From: Catalinimonas niigatensis
GTDB lineage: Bacteria; Bacteroidota; Bacteroidia; Cytophagales; Cyclobacteriaceae
DNA: 64,000 nt
Assembly: GCF_030506285.1 (NCBI RefSeq)
Contig: NZ_CP119422.1
Span: 5,195,501 to 5,259,500 of the forward strand
Direction of reading: 5' to 3'
This document shows, piece after piece, positions 17,037-26,634 of the stretch. The notes beneath the pieces were generated by a model. The model saw nothing but the letters and a program-made list of their open reading frames with translations. It had not been told where the DNA came from and did no database searches. Numbering within the stretch: the stretch's first letter is position 1; each line of letters starts with the position of its first letter. The position numbers and the translations under genes were made by a program.

Positions 17037-17333
17037 ATGAAAAAGCTTATATATATGCTTCCTACGTTGGGCATGTTAATTTTCCTGCTTGCTTTCCATG
17101 CGCCTGAAGCAACCATTAGTGGAAAAGTAACCTCTGGCAGCGAAGCCCTTCCCGGAGTAGATGTGAGTGTACAAGGTTCTAACCAAGGCACAGTGACAAA
17201 TATGCAGGGAAATTACAGTCTGGAAGTAGGAAATGATGCGGATACCCTGGTCTTTTCCAGTTTAGGGTACCAAACCCAGAAAGTAGCCATTGGAGGTAAA
17301 ACCACCATTAATATACAGTTAAAGGAAGAATAG
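17037..17333 (+). CDS. Solitary carboxypeptidase-regulatory-like domain protein
   Basis: A 98-residue exported protein: Sec signal (residues 4-20), then one CarboxypepD_reg-like beta-sandwich, GKVTSGSEALPGVDVSVQG, TVTNMQGNYSLEVG, LVFSSLGYQTQKVAI and TTINIQL. The same domain forms the N-terminal extension of all four SusC proteins downstream (compare GQVSSEEGEPLPGVNVIVKG). Here it stands alone with no plug or barrel, and a strong terminator follows at once, so it is a complete gene, not a truncated receptor read-through. A role in the periplasm alongside the SusC/TonB system is inference from domain sharing and position. Confidence 0.85.
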   Translation: MKKLIYMLPTLGMLIFLLAFHAPEATISGKVTSGSEALPGVDVSVQGSNQGTVTNMQGNYSLEVGNDADTLVFSSLGYQTQKVAIGGKTTINIQLKEE

Positions 17334-17361
17334 AAAACAGTAAAATCAGTTAGGGATAAGG

Positions 17362-17394
17362 AGCAAAGAGAAGACATCACTCTTTGCTTTTTTT
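17362..17394 (+). terminator. Intrinsic terminator after the solitary domain gene
   Basis: AGCAAAGAG (17362-17370) pairs perfectly with CTCTTTGCT (17380-17388) around a 9-base loop, followed by seven T. It closes the 17037 transcript. Confidence 0.88.
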
Positions 17395-17898
17395 ATGTCC
17401 TGTAGGAATCATATCCATAAATAGCGCGTGATTTTCAATGCTTTTCTGAAATAGTTATTCTTTGCAAAAAAAACTTTACTAAAAGAAGGCGTAGAAAAGT
17501 CCAGTATCTATAAAATGAAAAACCTTAAGAAGAAATGATTACAGTACATAATGGTAGAAATACAGGCACCAATGAATCTGTATTTTCATCTGAAATAAAA
17601 ATAATAAGCGTATTCAGAACATTTTTACCAATAAAAGGATACTATATATGATATACCTTTAAGTATTGTCAGAGGAATAAAATGCTTAATCTTAAATTTT
17701 TTTCTTGAGATACTTGAAAAGTATAAAAATATTGATTATCAAGCAATTCTTAAACTTTTATTAACGGCTTTGGCGCAGTATCGCTCCTTACTTTTTGAGC
17801 TGCTTGCATAAGGTATTTTTCATTTGTAGTTCATTGATTCAGCCTGCTGCCCCCTTGCTTAAGTTCAATTCTATTTTTTACAGATAAACTGTGTTGTT
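17395..17898 (+). other. AT-rich leader region of SusC pair 1
   Basis: About 500 bases without an ORF. A short hairpin (ATACTT-GAA-AAGTAT) lies near 17712-17726. It must contain the promoter of the first SusC gene. No ECF-sigma or two-component operator could be recognised. Confidence 0.4.
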
Positions 17899-20800
17899 AT
17901 GGGAATTAAATGTACCAATCCTGTCACTGTGTATAGCCGGATTCTGGCGGTCGCAGTGACATTCTTATTTTTATGCTCGTCAGTGCAGGCGCAGCAGGTG
18001 ATTACCGGGCAGGTAAGCTCAGAAGAAGGTGAACCCTTACCGGGAGTCAATGTCATCGTAAAGGGGACCACCCAGGGTACTGTAACGGACCTGGATGGAA
18101 ACTATCGGGTAAACGCATCCGATAATGCCGATTCTCTTTCTTTTTCATTTATCGGCTATCGTACATTAAGTGTCGCCATCGGTAATCAGACCACCATTGA
18201 TGTACAGATGCAGCCAGATACCCAGCAATTATCCGAAGTCGTCGTGACTGCTTTGGGAATTGAGCGGGACGAACGCTCTTTGGGCTATGCAGTGCAGGAA
18301 ATTGAGGGAGAGTCAATTACTAAGGCCCGGGAAGTCAACGTAGTGAATTCCCTTTCCGGACGAATCGCCGGAGTGCAGGTCAATGGAGCCTCAGGAAATA
18401 TGGGAGGCTCATCCCGTATTTTGATAAGGGGGGTTAATTCGGTGGCCGGAAACAACCAACCCTTATTTGTTGTAGATGGAGTGCCCATTGACAATTCCAA
18501 TTTTACTTCTACTACTCAGGCAAGAGGTAGTGGAGGATATGACTATGGTAATATGGCGCAGGATATCAATCCTGATGATATTAAATCTATATCCGTGTTG
18601 AAAGGACCCAGTGCAGCCGCCTTGTACGGAACCCGTGCTTCTAACGGTGTCATCCTGATTACTACCAAAAAAGGTCAGGAGCAAAAAGGCATAGGGGTAA
18701 GCGTAAACTCCAGCGTTACTTTGGATGAAGTATTTATTCTACCTGATTATCAGAATGAATACGGAGGAGGAAATGGTCCTTTTAACCAATACGAAGGAAA
18801 TGACATTGCCTATACTGCTTTTGATGAAAGCTGGGGTCCCCGCCTGGATGGACGCCCGGTGCGGCAGTGGTATAGTTTTTACGAAGGAGATCCTGATTTT
18901 GGACAGACTACCCCCTGGGTGGCGCATCCCGACAATATCAGGGATTTTTTCAACACCGGGGTTACGCTGAATAACAACATCGCATTATCAGGAGGGAATG
19001 ATGTGGCTAATTTCAGACTGTCCTATACCAATGTGAATCAAAACTTTGTTCTGCCTAATAGTGAACTGAACAGAAACACCCTTAACTTTTCAGGTTCTAC
19101 CAAATTGACAGAGAAGTTTACCGCTTCTATTTCCGCGAATTATGTCGTAAACAATGCCTTGGGACGTCCGGGAACAGGGTATTCCGGAAATAATGTGATG
19201 CAGCAGTTTAACCAGTGGAGCCATCGCCAGATGGATATGGATAAGCTAAGTGTATATGAAACAGCAGAAGGTGTACACCGTACCTGGAACATCGGTGGTC
19301 CTACAGATCTCAACCCTTACTATTCGGATAATCCTTACTGGACCCGTTATAAAAACTATCAGAATGACAGCCGTGAGCGTTTATTTGGTAACCTGTCCCT
19401 CAAATACGACTTCATGGAAGGACTAAGCCTGACAGCCAGGATGATGACGGATTTCTATACAGACAGAAGACAGGAAAGGATAGCAGTAGGTTCACAGGCT
19501 ATACCCGAGTACTCAGAAGGAATCCGCGAGGTGAAAGAAACCAATGCTGACCTGATCCTAACTTATGACAAGAGGTTATCCGATGATTTTTCACTAAACG
19601 CTTTTGTAGGAGGTAATATCAGATATAACACCCTAAACCGGAATATAGGTACTACTGTAGGGGGATTAAATGTGCCTGATTTTTATAATCTGGCTAACTC
19701 CCGCAGTCCGATTCTATCCGATGATTACTCTTATACAAGACAAATCAACAGTGTCTTTGGTAATGCCTCTGTGGGCTTCAAAGATATGTTATATGCGGAT
19801 TTTACCCTGCGTAACGATTGGTCATCTACCTTACCGGTAGACAATAACTCTTACCTCTACCCTTCAGTGTCGGGTAGTTTTGTATTTTCAGAGCTTGATC
19901 CTATCGTCAATAGCAGCATATTGTCATTTGGTAAACTGAGAGCAGGATGGGCACAGGTAGGTAATGATACGGACCCTTATCGTCTGGCACTAACTTATGC
20001 TCCTAAAGAGAGCTTCGGGGCTAACCCACGCTTTAGTGTTCCTAACGCATTGAACAATCCTAACCTGCGTCCTGAAAAAACAAGTTCGTGGGAAGTAGGA
20101 ACTGATCTGCGTTTCTTCAGTGATAGGATAGGCTTGGATGTCACTTACTACAGCTCAGTAAGTACAGATCAGATATTTACGGTGGATATCTCAGGCGCTA
20201 CCGGCTATGGCTCACAAATTATTAACGCTGGTAGAGTCACCAACAAAGGGGTAGAAGTGCAGTTGAGATTGACACCAGTAGTTACCAATGATTTCCAATG
20301 GGATATGGTTGTCAACTGGTCCAGAAACAGAAACAGGATTGAAGAACTAGCTGAAGGCATTGATACCTATACGCTTGCAGCTGCTCCTTTCTCAGTCAGC
20401 GTAGTAGCCAGGGAAGGTGAACCTTACGGAGCCATTATGGGCTTTGATTTTGTTTATGACACTGAAGGTAATAAAGTAATTAATCCCAGTGGTACCTATG
20501 CTGTCACTTCTCAACAAGTGCCTTTGGGTAATGCCATGCCAGACTGGCTGGGAGGTATTACCAACTCCTTCTCTTTTAAAGGAATTACTGCCAGTGTTTT
20601 GGTAGATGGACGTAAAGGAGCTGACATCTTCTCTATCTCCAATATGTTTGGTAAGTACAGCGGTATGCTACAGGAAACTGTAGAGGGCGACATCAGAGAA
20701 AGAGGTGTTATTGCCGAAGGGGTAGTCAATGTAGGTACTCCTGAAAATCCGGTATACGAAACTAATACCACCCGTTTGCCAGCGATCAACTTCTTTCAGG

Positions 20801-21078
20801 GCTTGTACGGAAGGGATGCTGCTCATGTGTATGATGGAAGTTTTATCAAGTTAAGGGAAGTTACCCTAGGCTATACATTGCCTAGCAGCTTAACAGAAAA
20901 CTCTCCCTTCCGGAATGTGACGCTCTCGCTGGTAGGCCGCAATCTGGCTATTTTGTATAAGAAGATTCCCCATCTTGATCCGGAGTCAACACTTAGTTCA
21001 GGCAATATACAGGGTATAGAGGGAGCCCAGCTACCTTCTATCAGATCATGGGGAGTTAACTTAAGCTTTAACCTGTAG
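17899..21078 (+). CDS. SusC/RagA TonB-linked outer membrane receptor, pair 1
   Basis: A 1,059-residue TonB-dependent transporter. Sec signal to about residue 31 (cleavage near VQAQQ), CarboxypepD_reg-like domain (residues 35-105), then the SusC signature region: LSEVVVTALGIERDERSLGYAV, plug with PLFVVDGVPIDNSN, INPDDIKSISVLKGPSAAALYG and RASNGVILITTKKG (in separate motifs), then the beta-barrel ending in Phe-Asn-Leu (FNL). There is no STN secretin domain, so no direct anti-sigma signalling is expected. With the SusD at 21097 it would import an oligosaccharide, glycopeptide or similar ligand. Closely similar to the receptor at 30156. Confidence 0.96.
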   Translation: MGIKCTNPVTVYSRILAVAVTFLFLCSSVQAQQVITGQVSSEEGEPLPGVNVIVKGTTQGTVTDLDGNYRVNASDNADSLSFSFIGYRTLSVAIGNQTTIDVQMQPDTQQLSEVVVTALGIERDERSLGYAVQEIEGESITKAREVNVVNSLSGRIAGVQVNGASGNMGGSSRILIRGVNSVAGNNQPLFVVDGVPIDNSNFTSTTQARGSGGYDYGNMAQDINPDDIKSISVLKGPSAAALYGTRASNGVILITTKKGQEQKGIGVSVNSSVTLDEVFILPDYQNEYGGGNGPFNQYEGNDIAYTAFDESWGPRLDGRPVRQWYSFYEGDPDFGQTTPWVAHPDNIRDFFNTGVTLNNNIALSGGNDVANFRLSYTNVNQNFVLPNSELNRNTLNFSGSTKLTEKFTASISANYVVNNALGRPGTGYSGNNVMQQFNQWSHRQMDMDKLSVYETAEGVHRTWNIGGPTDLNPYYSDNPYWTRYKNYQNDSRERLFGNLSLKYDFMEGLSLTARMMTDFYTDRRQERIAVGSQAIPEYSEGIREVKETNADLILTYDKRLSDDFSLNAFVGGNIRYNTLNRNIGTTVGGLNVPDFYNLANSRSPILSDDYSYTRQINSVFGNASVGFKDMLYADFTLRNDWSSTLPVDNNSYLYPSVSGSFVFSELDPIVNSSILSFGKLRAGWAQVGNDTDPYRLALTYAPKESFGANPRFSVPNALNNPNLRPEKTSSWEVGTDLRFFSDRIGLDVTYYSSVSTDQIFTVDISGATGYGSQIINAGRVTNKGVEVQLRLTPVVTNDFQWDMVVNWSRNRNRIEELAEGIDTYTLAAAPFSVSVVAREGEPYGAIMGFDFVYDTEGNKVINPSGTYAVTSQQVPLGNAMPDWLGGITNSFSFKGITASVLVDGRKGADIFSISNMFGKYSGMLQETVEGDIRERGVIAEGVVNVGTPENPVYETNTTRLPAINFFQGLYGRDAAHVYDGSFIKLREVTLGYTLPSSLTENSPFRNVTLSLVGRNLAILYKKIPHLDPESTLSSGNIQGIEGAQLPSIRSWGVNLSFNL

Positions 21079-21096
21079 TGGTATTTTAAAATACAA

Positions 21097-22662
21097 ATGA
21101 AAATGAAAAATATAATATATAGTACAAAAGTATGGATACTGGCTGGGCTGATTCTGGTAATGAGTGCCTGTGAGGACTTTGAAGAAATGAATACCGACCC
21201 TAATCAACCACCGGTAGTACCGACGTCGGCTTTGTTATCTTCTGCCCAGAAACAACTCATGGACCATATCTGGGATGAGTGGCACAATGGTCGTTTTGGC
21301 ATGCACTACGCGCAGTATTGGTCAGCCAATGAATACACTGACGAAAGCAGATACCAATTGAGGCAAGCTATCAATAATAATTACTGGCTGTATTATTATG
21401 CCGGTAGAGATGCACTCATGGATGGAGAAACGAATGGCGGGGGACTTCAGGATTTACAGGAAATCATTCGTCTGAATGAAAATGATCCTGAGAGCTTTGT
21501 TTCTTATGGCGATACACAAAACCAGATTGCGGTAGCCAAAATCATGAAAGCCTGGATGTTTCAGATCATCACCGATATTTGGGGTGATGTACCCTATGCA
21601 GAAGCGTTGCAAGGCTCAGATCAGGTAGCTCCGGCTTATACACCTCAGTCTGAAATTTATGCAGACTTGCTGGATGAATTAACTGAAGCCAACGATCTCA
21701 TTAATCTGGATGCACCGGGTTTTACAGCTGGAGACCTGATCTACGGCGGTGATATGGCGAAGTGGCAAAAGTTTGCCAACGCTCTGAAAATGAGGGTAGC
21801 GATCAGAATGGCGGATGTAGAACCTGCTGCGGCAAATGCAGCCATCAATGAAGCCTTGGCAGCCGGAGCCTTTGAAAGCAATGAAGATAACGCACTCCTG
21901 AACTATGCTGCTTCAGCACCCAATAATAATCCACTTAATCAGGATCGCAAGACCAGAGCGGATTTTGCGGTAAGCGAGCCTCTCATTGATCTGATGGAAA
22001 CCTATAATGATCCAAGAATAAACTATTATGCAGCCCCCAATGCGAATGGAGAGTTTGTAGGGCTTACCTATGGACTGACCCAGGCTGAGGCAGGAGCTAT
22101 CGCGAATAGTGCTGTATCTCAACCAAGCCAGTTGGTACTGGCTCCTGATGCTCCCGGAGTATTTATGGACTATGCTGAAGTTCAGTTTATATTGGCAGAG
22201 GCAGTAGCCAGAGGCTTTATTGGAGGCAGTGCTGAAAATTATTATAACCAAGGGATTGCTGCCTCTATGGAGTATTGGTCAAACAGAGGAAGTTATATAC
22301 CAGATCCTGAAATTTCTGTAAACGCTCCGCTTAATTTGGCTCCTATTAGTACAGCAGAGATCCAGGATTACTACACTAACCAGGCTCCTTATGATCCTGC
22401 AAACTGGAGACAATCCATTGGTGAGCAAAAATGGCTCGCTTTGTATATGCAGGGAATTCAGGGATGGACCGAATGGAGGAGACTTGATTTTACAGGAGTG
22501 CTTTCACCACCTGCAGCGGGACCACTGGTAGGAGATGGTATTCCTTTGAGGATAACTTATCCCATAGACGAGCAAAACCGCAACAGGTCAAGTTATGAAG
22601 CAGCAGTAAGCAGGCAGGGAGCTGACGTATTGGGTACACCTATGTGGTGGGATGTCAACTAA
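21097..22662 (+). CDS. SusD/RagB-like nutrient-binding lipoprotein (SusD-like_2 type), pair 1
   Basis: A 521-residue surface lipoprotein with lipobox LVMSAC (Cys near residue 25). It is the SusD-like_2 subtype: FEEMNTDPNQPPVVPTSALL at the N-terminus, a TPR-like helical body (IMKAWMFQIITDIWGDVPYAEAL), GDMAKWQKFANALKMRVAIRM, and a C-terminal EQKWLALYMQGIQGWTEWRR with a final GTPMWWD. SusD forms a lid on SusC and captures ligand at the cell surface. It starts 18 bases after the SusC stop, so the two form one operon together with the small lipoprotein at 22691. Confidence 0.95.
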   Translation: MKMKNIIYSTKVWILAGLILVMSACEDFEEMNTDPNQPPVVPTSALLSSAQKQLMDHIWDEWHNGRFGMHYAQYWSANEYTDESRYQLRQAINNNYWLYYYAGRDALMDGETNGGGLQDLQEIIRLNENDPESFVSYGDTQNQIAVAKIMKAWMFQIITDIWGDVPYAEALQGSDQVAPAYTPQSEIYADLLDELTEANDLINLDAPGFTAGDLIYGGDMAKWQKFANALKMRVAIRMADVEPAAANAAINEALAAGAFESNEDNALLNYAASAPNNNPLNQDRKTRADFAVSEPLIDLMETYNDPRINYYAAPNANGEFVGLTYGLTQAEAGAIANSAVSQPSQLVLAPDAPGVFMDYAEVQFILAEAVARGFIGGSAENYYNQGIAASMEYWSNRGSYIPDPEISVNAPLNLAPISTAEIQDYYTNQAPYDPANWRQSIGEQKWLALYMQGIQGWTEWRRLDFTGVLSPPAAGPLVGDGIPLRITYPIDEQNRNRSSYEAAVSRQGADVLGTPMWWDVN

Positions 22663-22690
22663 TTAAGGTTAAATCAAAAAAGAATTGAAA

Positions 22691-23023
22691 ATGAAAGTAT
22701 ATAAAATAATGATGAGCTGTTTCTTAAGCGCTGCATTGCTATTGAGCGCTTGTGATGCAGAAGAAGAAAATATTGACTGGCGGGCAGGAGATTCACTGAT
22801 CATACAGGGAAGTGCGGCAGTAGCAGCAGGCACTGAAGGAGAACCTTACTATGTAGAAGGTTTTACGGTAGCTAAAGAATATACCTGGACGGTGAATGGC
22901 AGTAGCATTACACCAGCGCGTGGTGGTGAATTTATTATGGTGGATTTTCCTGCGGCAGGCACGTATAACATCACAGTATCCGACGGTACTTACGAAGGAG
23001 AACATACTGTGACGGTAGAGTAA
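22691..23023 (+). CDS. Small surface lipoprotein with Ig/PKD-like fold
   Basis: A 110-residue lipoprotein (LLLSAC, Cys near residue 21) with one predicted beta-sandwich: EYTWTVNGSSITPARGGEF, then IMVDFPAAGTYNITVSDGTYEGEHTVTV, resembling a PKD or Ig-like repeat. The TTG at 22685 is in frame, but the ATG at 22691 gives the usual signal. It lies 28 bases after the SusD gene and before a strong terminator, so it is the third gene of the operon, possibly a surface glycan-binding accessory. Binding activity is inferred only from position and fold. Confidence 0.8.
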   Translation: MKVYKIMMSCFLSAALLLSACDAEEENIDWRAGDSLIIQGSAAVAAGTEGEPYYVEGFTVAKEYTWTVNGSSITPARGGEFIMVDFPAAGTYNITVSDGTYEGEHTVTVE

Positions 23024-23054
23024 CACATGTGAAGGAAAAATTGAGGTGAGAGAG

Positions 23055-23081
23055 AAGCCCTTGCATTGGCAAGGGCTTTTT
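23055..23081 (+). terminator. Intrinsic terminator of SusCD operon 1
   Basis: AAGCCCTTGC (23055-23064) pairs perfectly with GCAAGGGCTT (23069-23078) around a 4-base loop, followed by a T-run. Confidence 0.92.
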
Positions 23082-23576
23082 GTTTCGTGCTCTTATCTAA
23101 TATAATTCTGAAGAAAATATAGTATATCCAAAAACATTCTTAAACTTTGAAAGTTTAGTTTCCTAATCAAGGAAAATGAAAAATCTATGTTGTAGAATAC
23201 AAGTTTTATTGTACAACTTTCCATTCTAATTTCATGTAGGTACATGTAAATAATTTGTAATGCCTCATTACTTTGCATTTATAACGTATGTATTTTACAC
23301 TATTTTATATATTCAGCCAAATAGTTACTATTATTTAAATTAAGTATTATGCATGCATACTTGTTTTTTTCCAAGCTTATTAGAATCTTGCAAATCTTTT
23401 ACTTAAACCTTGACATTTATTTTTCTGATAATTTTGACTTTTAATCTTTCTTTCGGAAAAAAAAACCTTACACTATTGCACCTTTACTATGTAAGCATCT
23501 TTATTAAAGGCATAGATATATTTTAGGAATGCTGACCTGATTTTGTTTTTTTTCTTTCAATATAAATCATACATAT
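23082..23576 (+). other. AT-rich leader region of SusC pair 2
   Basis: About 500 AT-rich bases with no ORF worth keeping. A small AAACTTT/AAGTTT hairpin lies near 23143-23157. Presumed promoter and 5' leader of the second SusC gene. Confidence 0.4.
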
Positions 23577-26500
23577 ATGAGTGTAAACACTACAAACTAT
23601 TTACCTCTGGGCAGCTCTTCCTTGTTTAGGCGGGGAATATGCAGCTTGGCGATCATTTTGTTCTGCTTTACCGCTGTGCAAGCCCAAACTCGCACGGTAT
23701 CAGGTAAAGTGAGTTCCGCAGAAAGTGGAGAAAGTCTTCCGGGTGTTAATGTCATTGTAAAAGGAACTACTGTAGGAACAGTCACTGATGTGCATGGAAA
23801 TTACAGGCTCAACGTTCCTCAGGATTCAGAAACACTGGTCTTCTCTTTTATTGGCTTGACAGAACAGGAAATTTCTATCAACGGACGTTCTGCAATTGAT
23901 GTGGAAATGATAGAAGATGCAAGGCAATTGAGCGAGGTTGTTGTGCAGGCGTATGGTGCATCTTCCGATGCATTAAATACGCAGCAAACTGAAACAGTTG
24001 ACGCTGAATCTTTTGAGAACTTTCCCATATTATCTCCACAGGAAGCCTTGCAGGGACAGGCGGCTGGGGTGCAGTCCACCTCATCATCAGGTATTATTGG
24101 GTCGGCTCAATCAGTTAGAGTTAGAGGTATTACCTCTTTTACTTCAGGAAACAGCCCTCTTTATGTAATAGATGGAGTACCACTAAATGATGCATCAGGT
24201 ACTGGTACTGATGCATACTCTAGTGGTTCAGGGGCTGCTCCTCTTAATCCATTAATCAACTTGAACCCCAATGACATAGAGAGCATGACTGTTTTAAAAG
24301 ATGCTGCTGCCACATCTCTATATGGTTCAAGAGGAGCTAATGGAGTAATACTAATTACAACTAAAAAAGGTAAGGCAGGTGAAAAAACTCAAATTAATTT
24401 TGACTATTTCACGGGTATTAACGAGCCTACTGTTGAAAAAGAAGTTTTAAACTTTGGACAATACGCTCAATTGAGAGAGGATTTAGGCATTGATCCTAGT
24501 ACTTTTCCGGCAAGTGGAACCGATTGGGTAGACATTGTACGCCAAACAGGAAAATTAAGTTCATATTCACTTAATGCAAGCGGTGGTAGTGAAAAAACCA
24601 CATTCTATATAGGAGGAACTTATTTCACCAGTGAATCTTATGTAATAGGAAATGAGGTTGATAAATTGAATGGTAGATTGAATCTGACACATCAGGCTAC
24701 CGATTTTTTAAAGATAGGGGCAAACTTTGCAACCTCCAATCTTAAAAATGACCGTATTTCAGCAGATAACTCTACATACTCTCCCTGGACACTCCAATAT
24801 CTGAATACTCCTTTTGCCAATGCGTACGATGCAGAAGGTAATCTTCAACAAGCAGGATTTAACAATCCATTACTGTTAGAAGATGGCGCTTTCAGATTTG
24901 ACTTGACTTCCAGAAGAAATACAGGAAATGCTTATGCTGAATTTGCAATCTTAGAAGGGCTCACATTCAAGACAGACTGGGGTATGGACTATGTCCAGAT
25001 GGAAGAAGAAGTTCGTGAAGCTGATGTGCTAACTCCAGGTGGTTATGGATCTAAGGAAATCGTTCAGGATAGCAAATGGTTAACTACCAATACCCTGAAC
25101 TATATTAAGCCTATTGGCATGCATACCATCAACGTACTGCTTGGTCAGAGTTATGAAGAATCTATAAGAGATAATATCTTAGTGGAAGCCAATGGATTTA
25201 TTTCTGATGACTTGCCTAATACGGGGTCTGGCTCTGAACCTGTTACTGCTTCTAGTACTGGAACCGGTTGGGCTATATCGTCATTATTTGCAAGGTTAAA
25301 TTATAACTTTGCCGATAGATATATTCTTGAAGGTAATTTTAGACGGGATGGCTCTTCCAGGTTTGGTGCTGACAAAAGATACGGAAACTTTGGTGCTGTT
25401 TCTGCGTCATGGTTGATCAGCGAAGAAGGATTCTTTCCTCAAAATGATGTGGTGAACTTCCTTAAACTGTCATCCAGTTACGGCTCAAGTGGAAATGACA
25501 GGATTGACAACTTTGGAGCGCTTGGACTTTACGGGGCAGTTAATTATAATGGTTTACCAGGTTTATATTACTCACAGCCTGCAAATCCTATCTTAACCTG
25601 GGAAACTACCAATCAATTTGATGTCAATGTCAATGCCCATTTTCTGGATAGCAGAATACGAGTTGATGCGAGTTATTGGAATAAAAGCACAGAAGGTATT
25701 CTTCTTGATGTTCCTCTGCCCTATACTACCGGATTTCCTAGCCGGACTCAGAACTTTGGTGAAATGGAAAACAGAGGGATTGATTTGTCTATCTCAGGAG
25801 ACATTCTAAATAAAAATGATCTTAGGTGGACTGCAGTATTCAATGTTGGTTTGCTACACAATGAAGTAACCGGACTGCCTGAGACTGCTCAGGTAGACCC
25901 TGAGGGTAACTTATATGTACCCATCGCATCATTTACAGATGAGGCAAGAGCCACACAAGGCAAATCTGCCAATGAGTTTTACCTGAAGGAGTATATTGGT
26001 ATCAATCCACAGACAGGTGATGCAGAATGGGTAGGGGAAGATGGTAATCCTACTACTGATTATAATGCAGCGCCTTATATGTATGCTGGTTCAGCGCTGC
26101 CAAAAGCTACAGGAGGTTTTACCAATAACATTTCATACAAAGGCCTGTCTTTAAATGTATTTTTCAACTTTGTAAGGGGTGGAAAAGTATATCTTGCGGA
26201 TAATGAATTTGCCGAAAACATTGCTTCAAGCGGCGCTTTTAATAATACCACTCGTGTATTAGATTCATGGACATCTGATAATACTAATGCTTTTGCACCA
26301 GCCTACTCCAGTGCTACGATGTCGTTCTGGGACAATGAATCTACAAGGCATTTGTTTGATGCAGATTATATCAGGTTAAAGAATATTACACTTTCATACC
26401 AACTTCCGACATCCCTACTGGAAAATACGAATATTTTACGTGCAGCAAGAGTGTATGTGATGGGGCAAAACCTGGCCACATTTGCCAGTGATGTGCATGA

Positions 26501-26621
26501 CAATGGCTCTGATCCCGAAGTGAATAATTCAGGTACGACTGCTGGTAGCATGTCTGGAGAAAGTTTTTTCACTTCGCCCAATGCTAAACAAATCACAGTA
26601 GGTGTATCACTTGGTTTTTAA
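23577..26621 (+). CDS. SusC/RagA TonB-linked outer membrane receptor, pair 2
   Basis: A 1,014-residue receptor with Sec signal (cleavage near VQAQT), CarboxypepD_reg-like domain (GESLPGVNVIVKG, VTDVHGNYRLNV), the SusC plug (PLYVIDGVPLNDASG, NPNDIESMTVLKDAAATSLY, GANGVILITTKKG) and a barrel ending in SLGF. It is the classical RagA-type subtype and differs clearly from the other three receptors (VVVQAYGASSD instead of VVVTALG). It is also more AT-rich than pairs 1 and 3, hinting at separate acquisition. It pairs with the SusD that begins 13 bases after its stop. Ligand unknown. Confidence 0.96.
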   Translation: MSVNTTNYLPLGSSSLFRRGICSLAIILFCFTAVQAQTRTVSGKVSSAESGESLPGVNVIVKGTTVGTVTDVHGNYRLNVPQDSETLVFSFIGLTEQEISINGRSAIDVEMIEDARQLSEVVVQAYGASSDALNTQQTETVDAESFENFPILSPQEALQGQAAGVQSTSSSGIIGSAQSVRVRGITSFTSGNSPLYVIDGVPLNDASGTGTDAYSSGSGAAPLNPLINLNPNDIESMTVLKDAAATSLYGSRGANGVILITTKKGKAGEKTQINFDYFTGINEPTVEKEVLNFGQYAQLREDLGIDPSTFPASGTDWVDIVRQTGKLSSYSLNASGGSEKTTFYIGGTYFTSESYVIGNEVDKLNGRLNLTHQATDFLKIGANFATSNLKNDRISADNSTYSPWTLQYLNTPFANAYDAEGNLQQAGFNNPLLLEDGAFRFDLTSRRNTGNAYAEFAILEGLTFKTDWGMDYVQMEEEVREADVLTPGGYGSKEIVQDSKWLTTNTLNYIKPIGMHTINVLLGQSYEESIRDNILVEANGFISDDLPNTGSGSEPVTASSTGTGWAISSLFARLNYNFADRYILEGNFRRDGSSRFGADKRYGNFGAVSASWLISEEGFFPQNDVVNFLKLSSSYGSSGNDRIDNFGALGLYGAVNYNGLPGLYYSQPANPILTWETTNQFDVNVNAHFLDSRIRVDASYWNKSTEGILLDVPLPYTTGFPSRTQNFGEMENRGIDLSISGDILNKNDLRWTAVFNVGLLHNEVTGLPETAQVDPEGNLYVPIASFTDEARATQGKSANEFYLKEYIGINPQTGDAEWVGEDGNPTTDYNAAPYMYAGSALPKATGGFTNNISYKGLSLNVFFNFVRGGKVYLADNEFAENIASSGAFNNTTRVLDSWTSDNTNAFAPAYSSATMSFWDNESTRHLFDADYIRLKNITLSYQLPTSLLENTNILRAARVYVMGQNLATFASDVHDNGSDPEVNNSGTTAGSMSGESFFTSPNAKQITVGVSLGF

Positions 26622-26634
26622 AATAAGACAAAAT

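Noticed and set aside
26602-26634. GTG start of SusD 2 at 26602
   Set aside because: Lies within the SusC 2 coding region and would destroy the lipoprotein signal.
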